Program-made: the position numbers and the translations under genes | The notes under the pieces: generated by a model | The model's database searches: none | What the model saw: only the letters and a program-made list of their open reading frames with translations | What the model was told of the DNA's origin: nothing | Assembly: GCA_030272585.1 (NCBI GenBank) | Contig: BSYQ01000002.1 | Location: 7,564,001 to 7,628,000, forward strand | Length of the DNA: 64,000 nucleotides | Origin: Bryopsis sp. KO-2023 | Lineage: Eukaryota; Chlorophyta; Ulvophyceae; Bryopsidales; Bryopsidaceae | Direction of reading: 5' to 3' | In this document: positions 1 to 11,194 of the stretch, piece by piece | Numbering within the stretch: position 1 is the first letter of the stretch | Layout of the letters: each line of letters starts with the position of its first letter

Positions 1-614
1 GAGACTGATTTTTGGGAATCATGAAACGTCGCATGTAATGAATTCACTAATGTGAGTTGGGTTAGTTTTTTAAACCTCCTATCAATAGTTTTTAAACCTC
101 CTATCAATAGTTTTTTTTTCTTGGGCAAGTACTCAGAGCGGGCGTTGAACTCTACCAAGTGGGTCCCTCGAATCTGTTTATTGGCTTTTCTTTGCACTCT
201 TTGGACGGATTGGATTTGAAAACCACTGCAGGTTTTTTCTTCCGCTCTCCGTGCCTAGCTCGTTGCTTGTCTGTCCAATAGATGAAGTGGGTCCTCTTTG
301 TGCATAGACGATATGCAGGAAGAGGGGTTGAGTTTAATGTCCCCCATCAAGGGTGTCTGCGGAAGCCCCTCCCTGTTTTCTTTGACGAGAAAATCAAAGA
401 AGAGAGAAACGCACTCGTCACTTGTCACGGATATGGCTGTTACAGACGGGATAGTACGCCTCCACGCTCGAAAGAGCTTCAGGAAGGCGTTCAGAGTGGC
501 TGGTTTCAAGTGGAGATGTGTTCGTCAGAGCGATCCTGGCACGGTACGCCTCCAGGAGCACCTCTTCTCTCCACTCCGTCCCTTGTGGACCTTTTCTATA
601 ATTGCAATTATTAT
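1..614. other. Repeat-rich flank without a recognisable gene
   Basis: No coding signal was recognised here. Short overlapping ORFs on both strands share no motif with a known family. A roughly 23-bp unit ending in cctcctatcaatag is duplicated in tandem at about 66-110 and is followed by a T run. The segment leads directly into a dispersed repeat that begins near 615. Confidence 0.4.
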
Positions 615-1215
615 CCCCTATACAACTGCCAGCTGGCACCAAAGAGAACTCGTCCGAGCTTATCCAGAACAGGAAACCGTTTTCCTGTCCCCCGCACTCT
701 CACCCACCTGACTCGTTGGTGGCTTTGGTCACCACGCGTTAGCATCGCGAGGACAGCGATTCGGATTGACAGCTGGTTTGGACCGGGGACGTCTTCGAAG
801 ACGTCGGAGAGCCTCTCGAGGCGGACACCGCTCGAGTTTCTGGTGGTTGGGTGACTCATCCTTTGGGGGGTACTTGAGTGCGACATCGTTGCGTGTCATC
901 GTTCGCCCGCTGGTCAAGGGGATCTGCTAGAGGATCCCTGGCCACCAGGTCCCGGGTTCGAACCTTCACTCTCGAATTGTCATGCGCCAGAGAGGTCGTA
1001 GCCGCCGGTGCTGAAACCGCCGGCGGGGTTTTGTTTTCGTTTTCGATTTTACTTTTTACCTTTTTTGGGGGATTTTCATGCATGTTGGGGAAAAAAAACT
1101 GCTGTTGTTTTCGGTGGCCTTGTGTTCGTGCTTGTTTTGTTGAATCTTGGATGTTCATGGCTCTGTTAGAAGTTGCACTAACCCACTTGGTTTCCCAATG
1201 GCTCAGTAACCATCT
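615..1215 (+). repeat. Dispersed repeat R1, copy 1 (inverted partner at 35945-36560)
   Basis: About 600 bp match the reverse complement of 35945-36560 with scattered substitutions and small indels. Shared landmarks are the Pol III B-box-like GGTTCGAACC at 955-964, the GCCGCCGGTGCTGAAACCGC palindromic stretch near 1000, and a run ending in CAAGTGGGTT. The segment around 918-964 resembles a degenerate tRNA: an A-box-like tggtcaagggg, then a GCT-containing loop, then the B box. A tRNA-derived SINE is therefore possible. A shorter related piece lies at 6725-6800. The ORFs crossing it are not conserved in frame between copies, so none is called. Confidence 0.7.
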
Positions 1216-2392
1216 CAGATCTGAGGTTTAAGATGAGAAAAATCTTCCATTTAATGTAAGAATTGAACCATTCTTACAGTGCTGTTTGCAATTTGAAAAC
1301 AAAAACAAAAAAGAGAATCATCAGGATGCCAAAAAAAACAACGAAAACGCCCTTCATTGAACTTAAAAAATTATGGAAGGAAAAACTCAAACATTGACCA
1401 AGTGGGAGAAGAAAATCAGCCTCCTTGAAAAAGAACCAAAGAGCCGTTTCATTCAGACGATAAAATCTTTTTTTTTGTGCTTCTCCGTCTCGACCATTGC
1501 GTACACCTCCACTTCAGAGTACCTCGTCCCTTTCTAAACAGGAAAGAGGAAATTGCTCGTCGACACTCCTCTATGATCAATGATACCAATGCCAAGAAAA
1601 CCCACCATATATTGAGATGGCTCCTCCTTAGCTCAATGTGTCACGGACCATGAGATTCAACGGCTCGACCCGAACAGCCTCCACTCTCTCAGACACCTGG
1701 ATCTTTCTTGCTGCAAAAAATATCAAATCGCTGTCTCAAGCGGATCGCAGATTTCGGCAGCTTGACAAACATCAGTTAGAGGAGCTGCAAAGAGGTGCTA
1801 ACTTCACTCGCGAACGGGGTCCTCCACTTTTGTTCAAAAGGTAGTTGTACTCTCGTATTTAAACCACACGAAACAAATGTGTCCTCTTTGTGATTCGTTT
1901 ATCTTCTCGCATGGTTTGAAACCTTTAGATCCAATTTGTGCCGACCTGTGGCTGTCTGGAAACGGTGGTGGTGGTGGTGGTGAACGACCATCATTCCATG
2001 ATTTGTTGGACTCCCGAAAATTGCATCGAAGTTCGTTGCAAAACTGCACACAGAACGGGATGCTTGTCCATGTAAGATGTCTTTGTCCATAAAAGATTCC
2101 AAACGTTTGTGTGAGCCACTCTTCCTGGAGAGGAAGGGCATCACAGAGCGCAGCAAATGAAACGAAAACAAAACGTATGCACACATCGGTTGACCCCTTG
2201 CTAGAGAACCCAACCGTAACCGTTGCATCTTCACCACGATGCCAACGAGTTCATTCCTGTGGAATGACCCCCCTCTGATGTCGGTTTCGAGATCGACATT
2301 ACAAGGGAAACATCAGGTCGTGCCAGCCGGAGTGCCACCCAGTCTTGGATCATCAAGACAGAGCGAGTGTTTTGTTGAAGTCAAAGAGTTTG
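1216..2392. other. Stretch with no gene seen
   Basis: AT-rich sequence with homopolymer runs. The ORFs present are short, overlap on opposite strands and show no motif. A (GGT)n run near 1965-1982 encodes a histidine run in one frame and is simple sequence. Confidence 0.35.
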
Positions 2393-2480
2393 AAAGAAAG
2401 ACTGCAGACGCTGGGGCTGCTTCTGCAGGGATGGTGCTCTTTGTTGTGTGAAATTTCATTTTCAAAAAAGAAAAAAGAGT

Positions 2481-2571
2481 GTGGAGAGGGGGATTTGAAC
2501 CCCCGCCGAATAGCAATTCTAGTCGCGACGATCCATCCACTCTACGGACCCGGTCAGAATCTGTTCTCCAC
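2481..2571 (-). ncRNA. tRNA-like Pol III unit, copy 1
   Basis: Read on the minus strand, this 91-nt unit starts GTGGAGA and ends TCTCCAC, a perfect 7-bp acceptor-like stem. Immediately inside the 3' half is a T-arm (five G, TTCAAAT, five C) that carries the B box. An A-box-like GTAGAGTGG lies upstream. The D and anticodon regions do not fold canonically, and no standard anticodon can be assigned. A second copy of equal length is at 4067-4157, and the homology continues about 85 bp on one side and 30 bp on the other, so the unit belongs to a repeat of about 200 bp. It is either an aberrant tRNA gene or a tRNA-derived SINE. Confidence 0.45.
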
Positions 2572-3329
2572 GATCCACTCCAAAACCAATTCCATATGTA
2601 ACTTGCACGCCAGGGGATTTTTTTTCCTCGATTATCTTTTTGACGTTCGCTTCCATCTTCACCGGAGTCGAAGCGGGCGTGGAAAAAAAAAAAAAGCGCG
2701 AAAAGTCCCGTCAAGCCCGTCGACGGCGGTGGCGGCGGTGGCGGTGGCGGAGTCGCGCTCGGTTAGGCTCTTCTTGTATGTCTTGGTGCGGTACGTCAGG
2801 ATTCTGTTTCTTCTCGGCATGCCTCTAACGGTGTTTGTTGTGGCTAGTTCGCAGTTTAGGTCGACGACGGGAAAAAAACTACGGCTCGAAAAAGACGAAA
2901 GAAGGCTCGAAAGGTGTGTTTGCAGGTGTGGCGGCAGGTCATCCGCACCTGGATGGCACCGTATTCACACGAAACTATAACTTCCAAATAACGACGCTCG
3001 CATATCGAGCGAACGTTTTAACCACTCTATTGTAAAAGAATCCTGCCGTGGCCCCGACAAGCTCTCACCAGAACAGATGGCGAGCGTGAAGAAGGTGCAG
3101 GGATGGATGGTCAGTTGTGCACGGAGCGTCTTATTCACCAATACAAAGTGCAGTGAGAATCTCCCGTCCCGCATCTATTCATTCGTGCAATTGACCGAGG
3201 GATTCTCACACTTCCAGGCATCCCCCATTTGCAAGCGTTGCTATATTGGTTTACAATGTACATTTCAATCCGGCGACTCTGGAATGTGGGTCCTTCGATT
3301 CGCTTTGCCAGAATCAAACACAAAATTTT

Positions 3330-3369
3330 GGGTTGGGTTGGGCTGGGCTGGGCTGGGTTGGGTTGGGGG
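3330..3369 (+). repeat. G-rich pentamer repeat (GGGTT/GGGCT)
   Basis: Seven or more consecutive five-base units of the form GGGTT or GGGCT end in a run of five G. The strand has far more GGG tracts than the four needed for a G-quadruplex. The unit is not one of the usual telomere repeats and the tract is short, so I do not call it telomeric. Confidence 0.8.
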
Positions 3370-3600
3370 TGACGGCCTCTTTGTGCAAAAGCTTTTTTGT
3401 AGTGGGTGGTGTTGGTGATTGACAAAGTCCATGCGATAATCCTGGTGGTTGCACGCAACTCTTGTTGAAAATTTCGACGGACTTCATGGTTAGGCTGTAT
3501 GTTGCACTGTCCAAAAACCAAAAAGACTTTTGGATAAATCCCTTGCCTTCCATCCCACTCAGTGGGATCCCAGGCTGGGATCCGCTCCCAACCCCCCCTA

Positions 3601-3685
3601 AATATCTACCTCTTGTGAATATCTACCTCTTGTGAATATCTACCTCTTGTAAATATCTACCTCTTGTAAATATCTACCTCTTGTA
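3601..3685. repeat. 17-bp tandem repeat, five copies
   Basis: The unit aatatctacctcttgtg/a is repeated five times with only the last base varying. No coding frame or regulatory role is apparent. Confidence 0.9.
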
Positions 3686-4066
3686 AGTTTGGGATGATTA
3701 CGGGCCCACGATTCGCGCTTCGGAGATGGAGACAGTCACATGGTCCGGCCGCAAGGGCTCAGAGAGCGCCCACAGAGCGCTATTCACACAAACAAAAGCT
3801 GCTGTCCTGATTCCCAACAACGCGAGTTCATATCGTCCAGCCTGGACGGTCTTGGCCAACACCAACCGTCCATAACCAACGGCAAATCAACACCAGAACA
3901 AACGACTGAGATCCAACAGCCCAAAAGAAAGAAAGTCAAGCAACCTCCATGAATTCGAAACAAGATCTCTCTTTGACTTCGTTTGAAAGAAAGACCGCAG
4001 AAGCTGAGGCAGGACGGGGGATGCTTCCGCAGGGATAGTGCTCTTTGTCGTGTGAAAAAAAAGAGT

Positions 4067-4157
4067 GTGGAGAGGGGGATTCGAACCCCCGCCGAATGGC
4101 AATTCTAGTCGCGACGATCCATCCACTCTACAGACCCGGTCAGAATCTGTTCTCCAC
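4067..4157 (-). ncRNA. tRNA-like Pol III unit, copy 2
   Basis: This is the second 91-nt unit of the 2481-2571 family, with the same 7-bp terminal stem GTGGAGA/TCTCCAC and a perfect B box (GGTTCGAATCC). Here ACAGA and TCTGT can pair to form a D-arm-like hairpin, and ATGG can pair with CCAT to form an anticodon-arm-like hairpin. Together these give a four-arm cloverleaf of unusual geometry. Upstream sequence from about 3984 and about 30 bp downstream also match copy 1. Transcription is inferred only from the A and B boxes. Confidence 0.45.
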
Positions 4158-4963
4158 GATCTATTCCAAAACCAATTCCATATGTAACAAACATGCTCTT
4201 TCTTGAGCTTCATGTAAATCCTACAAACAAGCGATCGATCAAGCTTTGATCACCAAAAAACATCCAACGGTGAAAAGGAGCCCTGTGTTTCAAGGGAAAA
4301 ACAGAAAGTTTGAGAAAAAGGCCGCCGCCAACTGGGTTTTGTCTTCCCTCCTCCACCAACTTGAGGTTGCTTTCAACTTGTTTGCTTCGAAGGAATCGGA
4401 TGGGGGTTTCCCCCCTGTTTCCTGGCTTTTCACAGCGTGACATCAAGCAGAATAGGGAGAACGGTGGTGTAAGAAAGGGTGCTTCATGAAACTCTCCTCC
4501 TTGTTTTTCGATCCATTGAAAAAGGAGGGGCTGCCAAATGTGCTTAGAGCAATTTCCTCGAACGTCAGTCTTCCAGTCTCGACATCTCAGCCGCAAAAAA
4601 AATAAAATACAAATTAAAAAAAATGGAGGCATTTCAGCACAGACTTGATCGGATGAGTGCGGGGCAGAACGTGGGTCTGGCAGGAAAACCGGCAGCGGAG
4701 TTTGTTTGTTCGAAATTTTCTCTGGTTCGGTGTTCTGTGTGGAAAACAACACAAGTGCTGTTGGTTGAATTCGAATTGAACGAAAGGAAGACTGGCAATT
4801 CGCAAATGAAAACGCAAGAAGGAAATAAAGCTGTGTCAGCCCTGGTACTACCACATGTTGCTAACTAACTGATCCTGCTGAATTTTGAAGAGATAGTAAA
4901 GAAGAAAGAGCAGAATTTATCCTTTGCCACTGCGAAGAAGAGCAAGAGTGTGCCCAGTTTCAC

Positions 4964-5017
4964 TTAAATATGTGGCACTGTGTTGTTTTCTTAAATATGT
5001 GGCACTGTGTTGTTTTC
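4964..5017. repeat. 27-bp perfect tandem duplication
   Basis: The unit from ttaaatatgtgg to tgttgttttc occurs twice back to back without mismatch. It lies in a region with no recognised gene. Confidence 0.9.
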
Positions 5018-5519
5018 TGATCAACATTATCGAGTGTTTTTCGGGGTTCAGGGCGATGTTGTTGCTGCAGAATGGAACTAGGATATTGTCTGGATTTGTG
5101 CAGTGTTTTGAGAAATTGATGTCCTGGGTGGGAAGATGATGACCCTGGTGCTCCACCGAATGTGCTGGACATATTCTGTGGTACACAATCACATAGTATC
5201 AGAGAATACATAATGTATTGTGTTAATGCTTTTGGACTTCGAGAAAAGTGGAGTGATAGTTGTGTTTGCAGAATAGCAAAAGACTTATTCTCGAAAACAA
5301 GTTTCAGCGACAAAGGTGAAAGAGGTCTCCCATTTGGAGTTTTTCCATGTTCAGTAGCTACAAGTCCATGGGGAGAGTGATGGAGAGTTTCTGCAAGTGT
5401 TGTGGTAAGAAGCCCAGGTTTGTTGGGGGCTTCTACATTCAAGGATCATCCAAATATCAGGGATGGGGCTATACCGGTATTCTTTTTTATCTGAGAAAAA
5501 GACACCCTTTCTTCTGACA

Positions 5520-6545
5520 AGGATAAAGTAATTTAGCTTGCTTCTTAAATCCAAGGCTTCCTTGTCCATTCTCAGGCCTCATCTATTCTTGTTTAAAAGA
5601 TAAGACCCTCATTTTCGAGAAAAACTGCCCCCAGTTCAAAGACACTTCATCGAATTGCTGAGCAGGAGGAGTCTTCCTGACTTCATGTTTCTGCAGTTTC
5701 ATTCGGCTTGGCAGGTGCATGGTGGTCCATTTTTTTTAACATTCTCGGGTTTTCTGGAGTCCATTAATTCAGCCATCGCCGCTTCCTTCCTTCCCTTTTT
5801 TTTTGTTTTTTTTCTTTTTCCTTGACAAGGGTGGAGAGATAGGTCAGCAGAATCAGGATTATGGATGTCTCAACCTACATGGGGAAAAAAGAAAACGGTC
5901 ACACGTGTGGACGAATTAAAAAAAACATCACTGTCCATGTGTGTGTTTTAATTGAAATCAATGGACTGCATTACGCACAAAACACTCCATGGACTCTGGT
6001 GCATTTGGCTTATCTTTTCGTTTTAAAGGTTCCATTTAGTCATCCCTGTTTTGTTTCAGGGGTCAACCAGAACATGCAAAACTGAAATCCCTTGCAAGGA
6101 TAAGTCATCCAGAAAACTGGGTTTCAAATGAAAAAAAAAAGGCACCTCCACAAGAAATCCCTCCATGTTTCTTTCCCACAATAAAAAACAAAGTTTCTTT
6201 TTTTCATTTTTCTGGAATTAATTTCTCCATCACCTTGTTTTGAAAAAAGGCATTCACATTAGCTAAAAATCGATCCGATGTGACGACCCCTGTCCACAGC
6301 CCAATGCAGAATCGTAATCAATTTTGAGTGAAAAAGAGTGTTTTAAGAGAATTCTAATGCAAGACCGCCGCTTATATTTAGTGGGTCAGTGACCCACAAA
6401 AAAAAAGAGTCATTGGCAACACTTATCCCCAATTTTTCTTTGTCCCTACTATCCCCCAACTCAAAGGAATCCCTCCCTTTAGAGGGCTGGATTATCCACC
6501 GCCACTCTTTTTCCTTCTTCTCTCTTGTTTTGTTTTTTGTTCTTC
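5520..6545 (+). repeat. Dispersed repeat R3, copy 1
   Basis: This copy matches 30885-31700 and parts of 36686-37690 in inverted orientation. Landmarks are the stretch around gactccagaaaacccgag, the ggaccaccatgcac motif, the stretch acagcccaatgcagaatc near 6297, and the pair of tttagagggctgg and gacccacaaa. No long frame survives in all copies, so it is treated as non-coding repeat or a dead element. No termini or target duplication were recognised. Confidence 0.6.
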
Positions 6546-6889
6546 ATCAGATGGGTGGGTGAAAACTAACCTGATCTATAAAGCCCTCCGGTTCTTCCTG
6601 CAGTCCTTTTGACACGGGGCTCCTGTTTCTGCTTGTTGAATTGGAGAGTCGAGTGGATTTCGACTTTTCGTTTGTTTGCCCCCCCCCAATTGCCATTAAC
6701 TAGAACACCATGTCCAGCTCCCCGCTACCTGAGTTCCGAGCTTCTCCAGAACAGGAAAGCGAGCGTTTTCCTGTCCCCCACACAACGGCTCCTCACACTC
6801 TCACCCACCGACTCTTTGTTGGGGGAATTTTTTTGGGGCGGCTTCCTTCCTCCATGTGTGCAATAACTCAAAACCACCCACTTATAGGG

Positions 6890-7470
6890 CCGAAATTTAA
6901 CAGAAAAAACGCGCGTTCCAGCCGCTGCACCTTCGTGTGTTGAAAGGGGTCGCGCTCGAGGCCTCCATTTCAAAATCAACCCCCTGACACATTCTTTTCC
7001 TTTGGGTGCTCGGAATGTTTCGAGCTCAGGCGAATTTGGGCCACACCTTTGGCAGTTTCCGCGTCTTGGCCAAGGCCGACTCCCGTGCGTCCAGGGCGTG
7101 CGCACCGCTGTGTGTACATACCAAAAAAAAAGGATGAGTTTCTAAGTCACATCATGAGGGAAAAAAACGCGCTCGACGACAACTGAAATGTAAAGGAGAA
7201 AGAAATTAAAAATCAACTAACCGGGAACTAATCGGGTCAAAGCATATTTTCGATCATGACGTTGATCCGCCAGAGTGGGTGGCCCCCACTCTGGCACGAC
7301 ACTTGGCACCCATGATGGCAACGATGGTGCAACCAAGGTCGTCCCCCGGTTGATCCCGGGGGGTCTCGTCAACCGATCAGGATTCGCCCACCTTTGGAAT
7401 TTCGGCATTTCGATCGTCGATGGGGTAGCTAACTACCTCATTGACATCGCTAATGCCGTATAATTTTTAC
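6890..7470 (+). repeat. Dispersed repeat R2, copy 1
   Basis: About 570 bp match the reverse complement of 29058-29945 closely. Two strong hairpins are conserved: an interrupted palindrome in cagagtgggtggcccccactctgg near 7271-7295 and another in the cccccggttgatcccggggg stretch. A 62-residue frame (7275-7463) is preserved with two changes, but its mirror frame on the other strand is also open, so coding is not established. At its right end the reverse strand reads into the last codons of the Helitron-like frame seen at 28495-29097, so both copies carry Helitron-derived sequence at that border. Confidence 0.65.
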
Positions 7471-7907
7471 TTCTTCAAGAATACGTGGAAAACATTCATA
7501 TCATCACAACACTCTCCAAAAAGAGCTTTCAGAATAATCAAAGGCTGTACTTAGACCTCAACTCTTCACCCAACATGTGAAACACCACACAGAAGCTAAA
7601 ATGTATCAGCTTGCCTCGAGTTTCTAGACTTCGCTTGAAACCTTTCTATGCGCTTCGAGTGAGATAATAGAGCGGTATCGCGACCAGCGCTCCCTCGTTG
7701 CACACATGGCAGGTTTGCAAAAAAAACAAAGCGGAATTCTCAGGGTCGTGTCTGACGATCGTCCAAATCTAGGTTCTTTGCCGAAAAGTATTTGCAGAGG
7801 TCAGGAGACAGAACTTTGTTACAGTAGCGACATGATAACTCCCTGATAGTACAACGATCAAGTCACTGGGGTTCTGGATATCAGTATTTTAGTTACAGCA
7901 CGAGTAC

Positions 7908-8476
7908 TTGGTCGACTTTGATGCCCACTTTGACACGCGTTTTGGAATGTTGTGGTTACGTCGTTTCGCTGGCGCTTTTCGGTGCTTTGGGAAGAGCGAC
8001 GTCGACGCCCCGGTGCAGATCGAGAAGATTCAAGCGGAGGAAGAGTTCGAGCTGGTGGTAGGACCCCTTTTGTTTAGGTGTATTCTGGTGCTGGATAGGG
8101 AATGGGAGAAAAAACTGACTTAACAAGTCGATTTCGTGCGCACTTTTCTGTTACAGATAGCGGACGAAGACGTGCCTTTTTCTGACGAGTCAGTGGAGCC
8201 AGAGTGCTTTGAGGGCGTCTTCAACTCTCTGCAACACCAGCAGCTTAGGTAAGAAATTGAAGTTTTTGGTGAATGTGGTGGGAGTTTCTTCACCTTACAC
8301 TGTCATTCACTGAGGGGCTGATACGTGTGGGCTATTTCAGCGTGAGCTTCGAACCAACGGCGCATTTTGAATTTCAAGAAAGAGATGATTGTGAAGTGCC
8401 CGAACAACTGCTACACGAAGGCTACGTGTGTGATGCTGGGCTGCGACAGAAACGTCGCAAACTTTGCAAAGTTTGA
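7908..8476 (+). CDS. Small three-exon gene, acidic protein of unknown function
   Basis: Three exons join in phase. Exon 1 runs from an uncertain start (GTG/ATG region near 7908) to 8057 before gtagga. Exon 2 is 8157-8248, from ttacag to gtaaga. Exon 3 is 8341-8476, from tatttcag to a TGA. Exon 1 ends in phase 0, exon 2 has 92 nt, and exon 3 begins by completing that codon. Exon 2 is strongly acidic (motif IADEDVPFSDESVEPE), and exon 3 ends with a basic KRRKLC tail. No domain was recognised. The last 110 bases overlap the start of the longer ORF at 8367-10316 in another frame, so only one may be real or the splice model may be incomplete. Confidence 0.45.
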
Positions 8477-10316
8477 TAGGGTCGCGTTTTCCCCATACAA
8501 AATGACAACGCGAGTACCGAAGCCAATGGGTGCAAAAGCGCGACGCACGAAATTGTCAAGATTTGGAATACACGTTGCCCCCGTCTTCAGCAGAAACCTG
8601 GTAGGCTTGATACATCGTAGTCGGGCGATAGAAGATTTTGATGGTGTGGGACACGCCATTGTCAGCAAAGAAGCCCAAAGTGTAAGTCTCCACACCACGA
8701 TTGAAGCGATAGTCTTTACCAGGTTTTCTGTACCTTGTCTTTTATCGAAACCTCGAAGTTTACTGGAGAAACGCAAAAGCAAAGTCTGCGCAGGGACTAC
8801 GGTTAGAGGTCTTCCCTGTGTGTGTGTTGCGCCAAAGGGTCGTCAGAAGTGCATCAATATCGAAGTAAATGCCATCAGTGTCAGCTCGAAGGCAGGATTA
8901 ACTACCGTCGTTTGTGATGTTTTCGCGCAGCCGGGGGCCCAACGTCAACCTGAATACTTCCCTTTTGAGCTTCTGCAGGGGGAAAAAAGGAAGGATCATG
9001 TGGGGGCTTACGAAGAAGATTCAAATGTTGACAAGGCAAAAGGCGCAAAAGAAGGCAGGTGCAAATGGCCATCCGCCCATGCAATGACGCTTCGGTCTTT
9101 GATCGGTCAGGAGAATGCCATGGAAGCCTTCAGTGAACGAGCACTGAGAGACGAGTGCAAAAAAGGAACTGGATTGAGAGACGGGGGTGCGATAATCAGG
9201 AAATCTGGGACTGCGTTCGAACTCCAAAGCTCCGAATTTGGTGGGAGGCACAAGATGCATTTGTGTTCCGAAGCGAGCGAATCGACTTTACACCTACCCT
9301 GGCGAATCATACCGAAATGCATAACCGGAACGGAGCTAAGTATAGGTATACTAAAAGAGGCGGCTCCTCACAAAAGGAGAAAATTGATTTTGCTGGAAGA
9401 ACAGAGATCCACACGAAATTGGAACATCCACACAGTCACACATTGTGAAGATAGATGGAGAGTATGCCTTGGCCTGGGAGAGATCCTCGATATTCCACTC
9501 GAAGCTCTGCTTGTAGGAAGAGCGCCGCTCACTGTACACACGTCGTTCAGCGGGAAAAATCCAAAGGAGCGTGTGAAGGACGCACTGGAACTTGGCGATA
9601 TCACCCTTTTCTCTTTCATGCATGGAATTACTGGCCGACTCATGGTATCCACGGAGCCCGAGAATTGGAAACTCGCAGGGCCAGGTCCTTTAGGGATAGT
9701 GCTTTTCACCGAGGCGCCATTCCAGAGACCACTTCTCATCGTTCGAAAGGAGGACAATGATGACTGCGTCCAACAGGGCGTTGGGAGGCTCATAACTTTG
9801 GATTTTTTTATCCTGCCAGGAGCTGCAACAACCTGGCGAACCTCAAACGGGTTGATCGACGACTGGGGTTGCATTGATTCCAAGCCTCCAGGGGACACAA
9901 ACGGAACTACTACCTCATCAGAAATCAAGTCGGCGGTTTCGGAGCTGGAAGACAGAGGAGAGTCTATGGCCATTGTTGAGGATGGCGAACAGATCCCAGA
10001 GAAAGCCGTCGTGGCGTTGTGGAAGAAATTCAGTGGCGTTCTCATGTTTGTGAAGCAAGTCACTCAGTGTTTGCCGGGCGAAGGACTTCTAGGGGCCACG
10101 TCCACGGATTCAAAGAAAGAGTATGGGCTGCTAGACTCGACACGCGGCGGAGTTTCTATTCGCCACGCGAATATGGACAAAATTGTTAGGTTGCGAACCA
10201 CTCATTTGACGCCTGGAATGGCGGCTGTTGGGAGGACAAACATCGCAGCTGATATTTTCCGCGACAGGCATCCTTCGGCAAAACCTTGTGAGGCTTTGGA
10301 GGATGATCTCGTCTAA
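8367..10316 (+). CDS. Unrecognised 649-codon ORF
   Basis: An uninterrupted 1,950-base frame in a region where other genes are cut into exons of about 100-300 nt. I recognise no domain, signal peptide or membrane segment. The N terminus has a Cys-rich stretch (CPNNCYTKATCVMLGC) and the rest is mixed with several acidic patches. The first 110 bases overlap the last exon of the small gene above in a different frame. The opposite strand has a 231-codon frame at 9368-10063, but its composition (Ser/Pro-rich) looks like a shadow. Length alone argues against chance. Possibilities are a lineage-specific single-exon gene, a decayed element gene, or a large internal exon. Confidence 0.45.
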   Translation: MNFKKEMIVKCPNNCYTKATCVMLGCDRNVANFAKFDRVAFSPYKMTTRVPKPMGAKARRTKLSRFGIHVAPVFSRNLVGLIHRSRAIEDFDGVGHAIVSKEAQSVSLHTTIEAIVFTRFSVPCLLSKPRSLLEKRKSKVCAGTTVRGLPCVCVAPKGRQKCINIEVNAISVSSKAGLTTVVCDVFAQPGAQRQPEYFPFELLQGEKRKDHVGAYEEDSNVDKAKGAKEGRCKWPSAHAMTLRSLIGQENAMEAFSERALRDECKKGTGLRDGGAIIRKSGTAFELQSSEFGGRHKMHLCSEASESTLHLPWRIIPKCITGTELSIGILKEAAPHKRRKLILLEEQRSTRNWNIHTVTHCEDRWRVCLGLGEILDIPLEALLVGRAPLTVHTSFSGKNPKERVKDALELGDITLFSFMHGITGRLMVSTEPENWKLAGPGPLGIVLFTEAPFQRPLLIVRKEDNDDCVQQGVGRLITLDFFILPGAATTWRTSNGLIDDWGCIDSKPPGDTNGTTTSSEIKSAVSELEDRGESMAIVEDGEQIPEKAVVALWKKFSGVLMFVKQVTQCLPGEGLLGATSTDSKKEYGLLDSTRGGVSIRHANMDKIVRLRTTHLTPGMAAVGRTNIAADIFRDRHPSAKPCEALEDDLV

Positions 10317-10609
10317 TTAGAACAGAACCTGTTTGGGCAAAGAGAAAAAAGGGGGAATTCCTGGCAATCCGCCGCATTGGTCGCTACGGACGTCGTTTAT
10401 GTTCTGACTCTTCCCGGCTCTCGACAGCACCAGGTGCGCAGAGTCGTAACGCTTTTTCCAGTCGCAATGCTGTTGTAGTGAACTGTATCACAAAATCGCT
10501 GGGAAGAACTTTCAACCACCCCGGATACATTTGACGAAAAGTTTTTGGACAATGTATTCCGAAAGAAAGACAAATGCTCGATTTTAAAACGTCTTGCCTT
10601 GTGCAGCAG

Positions 10610-10831
10610 CTGCGTGCAAAGTTGGGGAAATATTTGACAGGCGACAGAATGGAAGCTCAGACCACAGCGACGGCATTGCAATTTGTGAGTCAACACAAAA
10701 TCGTTAGATTGCGTTGGGGTGTAGTTGCGCTGCGATGGTGCGTAAGGGAGGTGGGAAAAATATGGACTCTGGCTAGAGCTAAGCATCCTGACCAGAAGGC
10801 TGTGGCCCTGACGAGCATTTTTCCGAGGTGA
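10610..10831 (+). CDS. Candidate internal exon(s), unknown protein
   Basis: After an acceptor-like ccttgtgcag the frame reads about 74 codons rich in Leu, Lys and Arg (motif LRAKLGKYLTGDR) up to a donor-like gaggtgagg near 10832. A second possible donor (gtgagt) lies inside it at 10685. No family was recognised, and no adjoining exon could be phased to it with confidence. Confidence 0.25.
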   Translation: MRAKLGKYLTGDRMEAQTTATALQFVSQHKIVRLRWGVVALRWCVREVGKIWTLARAKHPDQKAVALTSIFPR

Positions 10832-11194
10832 GGTCCAAGCTTTTGAAAGAAACCAAGTGGTGAGAAGCTCAGTGCCAAACAGAGACACACCCGGATGTTG
10901 CTTGTCAGCGTTCTTCTGGGTCATCGTTAAACACAAAAAAAAAAACGCCTATCGTTTGACATGAAAACGAGCTGACTAGCTAAGGCTAAGGCTAAGGCGA
11001 AGGCTTTCTCAGTGTATGAACGTGGATATGTCTGGTGACTTACATTAATTGGTCACGTAAAAGCACAATAGCCTCTCAATGTAGCACTCTAAAAGAAAAT
11101 TTTCCATCTGACGATTACATAGACAGGAGGGAATCGCGAAAGTCAGGAATCCCTGAACGCTTACCAAAATTTCTGTTGCGTTTGTAGCTTTCAG

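Noticed and set aside
2345..2980. 211-codon plus-strand ORF
   Set aside because: It reads through the tRNA-like unit and homopolymer runs, has low-complexity Lys and Ala/Val tracts, and shows no domain; a chance frame is likelier.
3330..3369. Internal telomere
   Set aside because: Only about eight imperfect pentamers, no longer array, and sequence continues normally on both sides.
4210..4854. 214-codon minus-strand ORF
   Set aside because: No motif, mixed composition without splice context, and overlapped by several frames on the other strand; not enough support to call a gene.
9368..10063. 231-codon minus-strand ORF
   Set aside because: Ser/Pro-rich shadow of the longer plus-strand ORF, with no motif.
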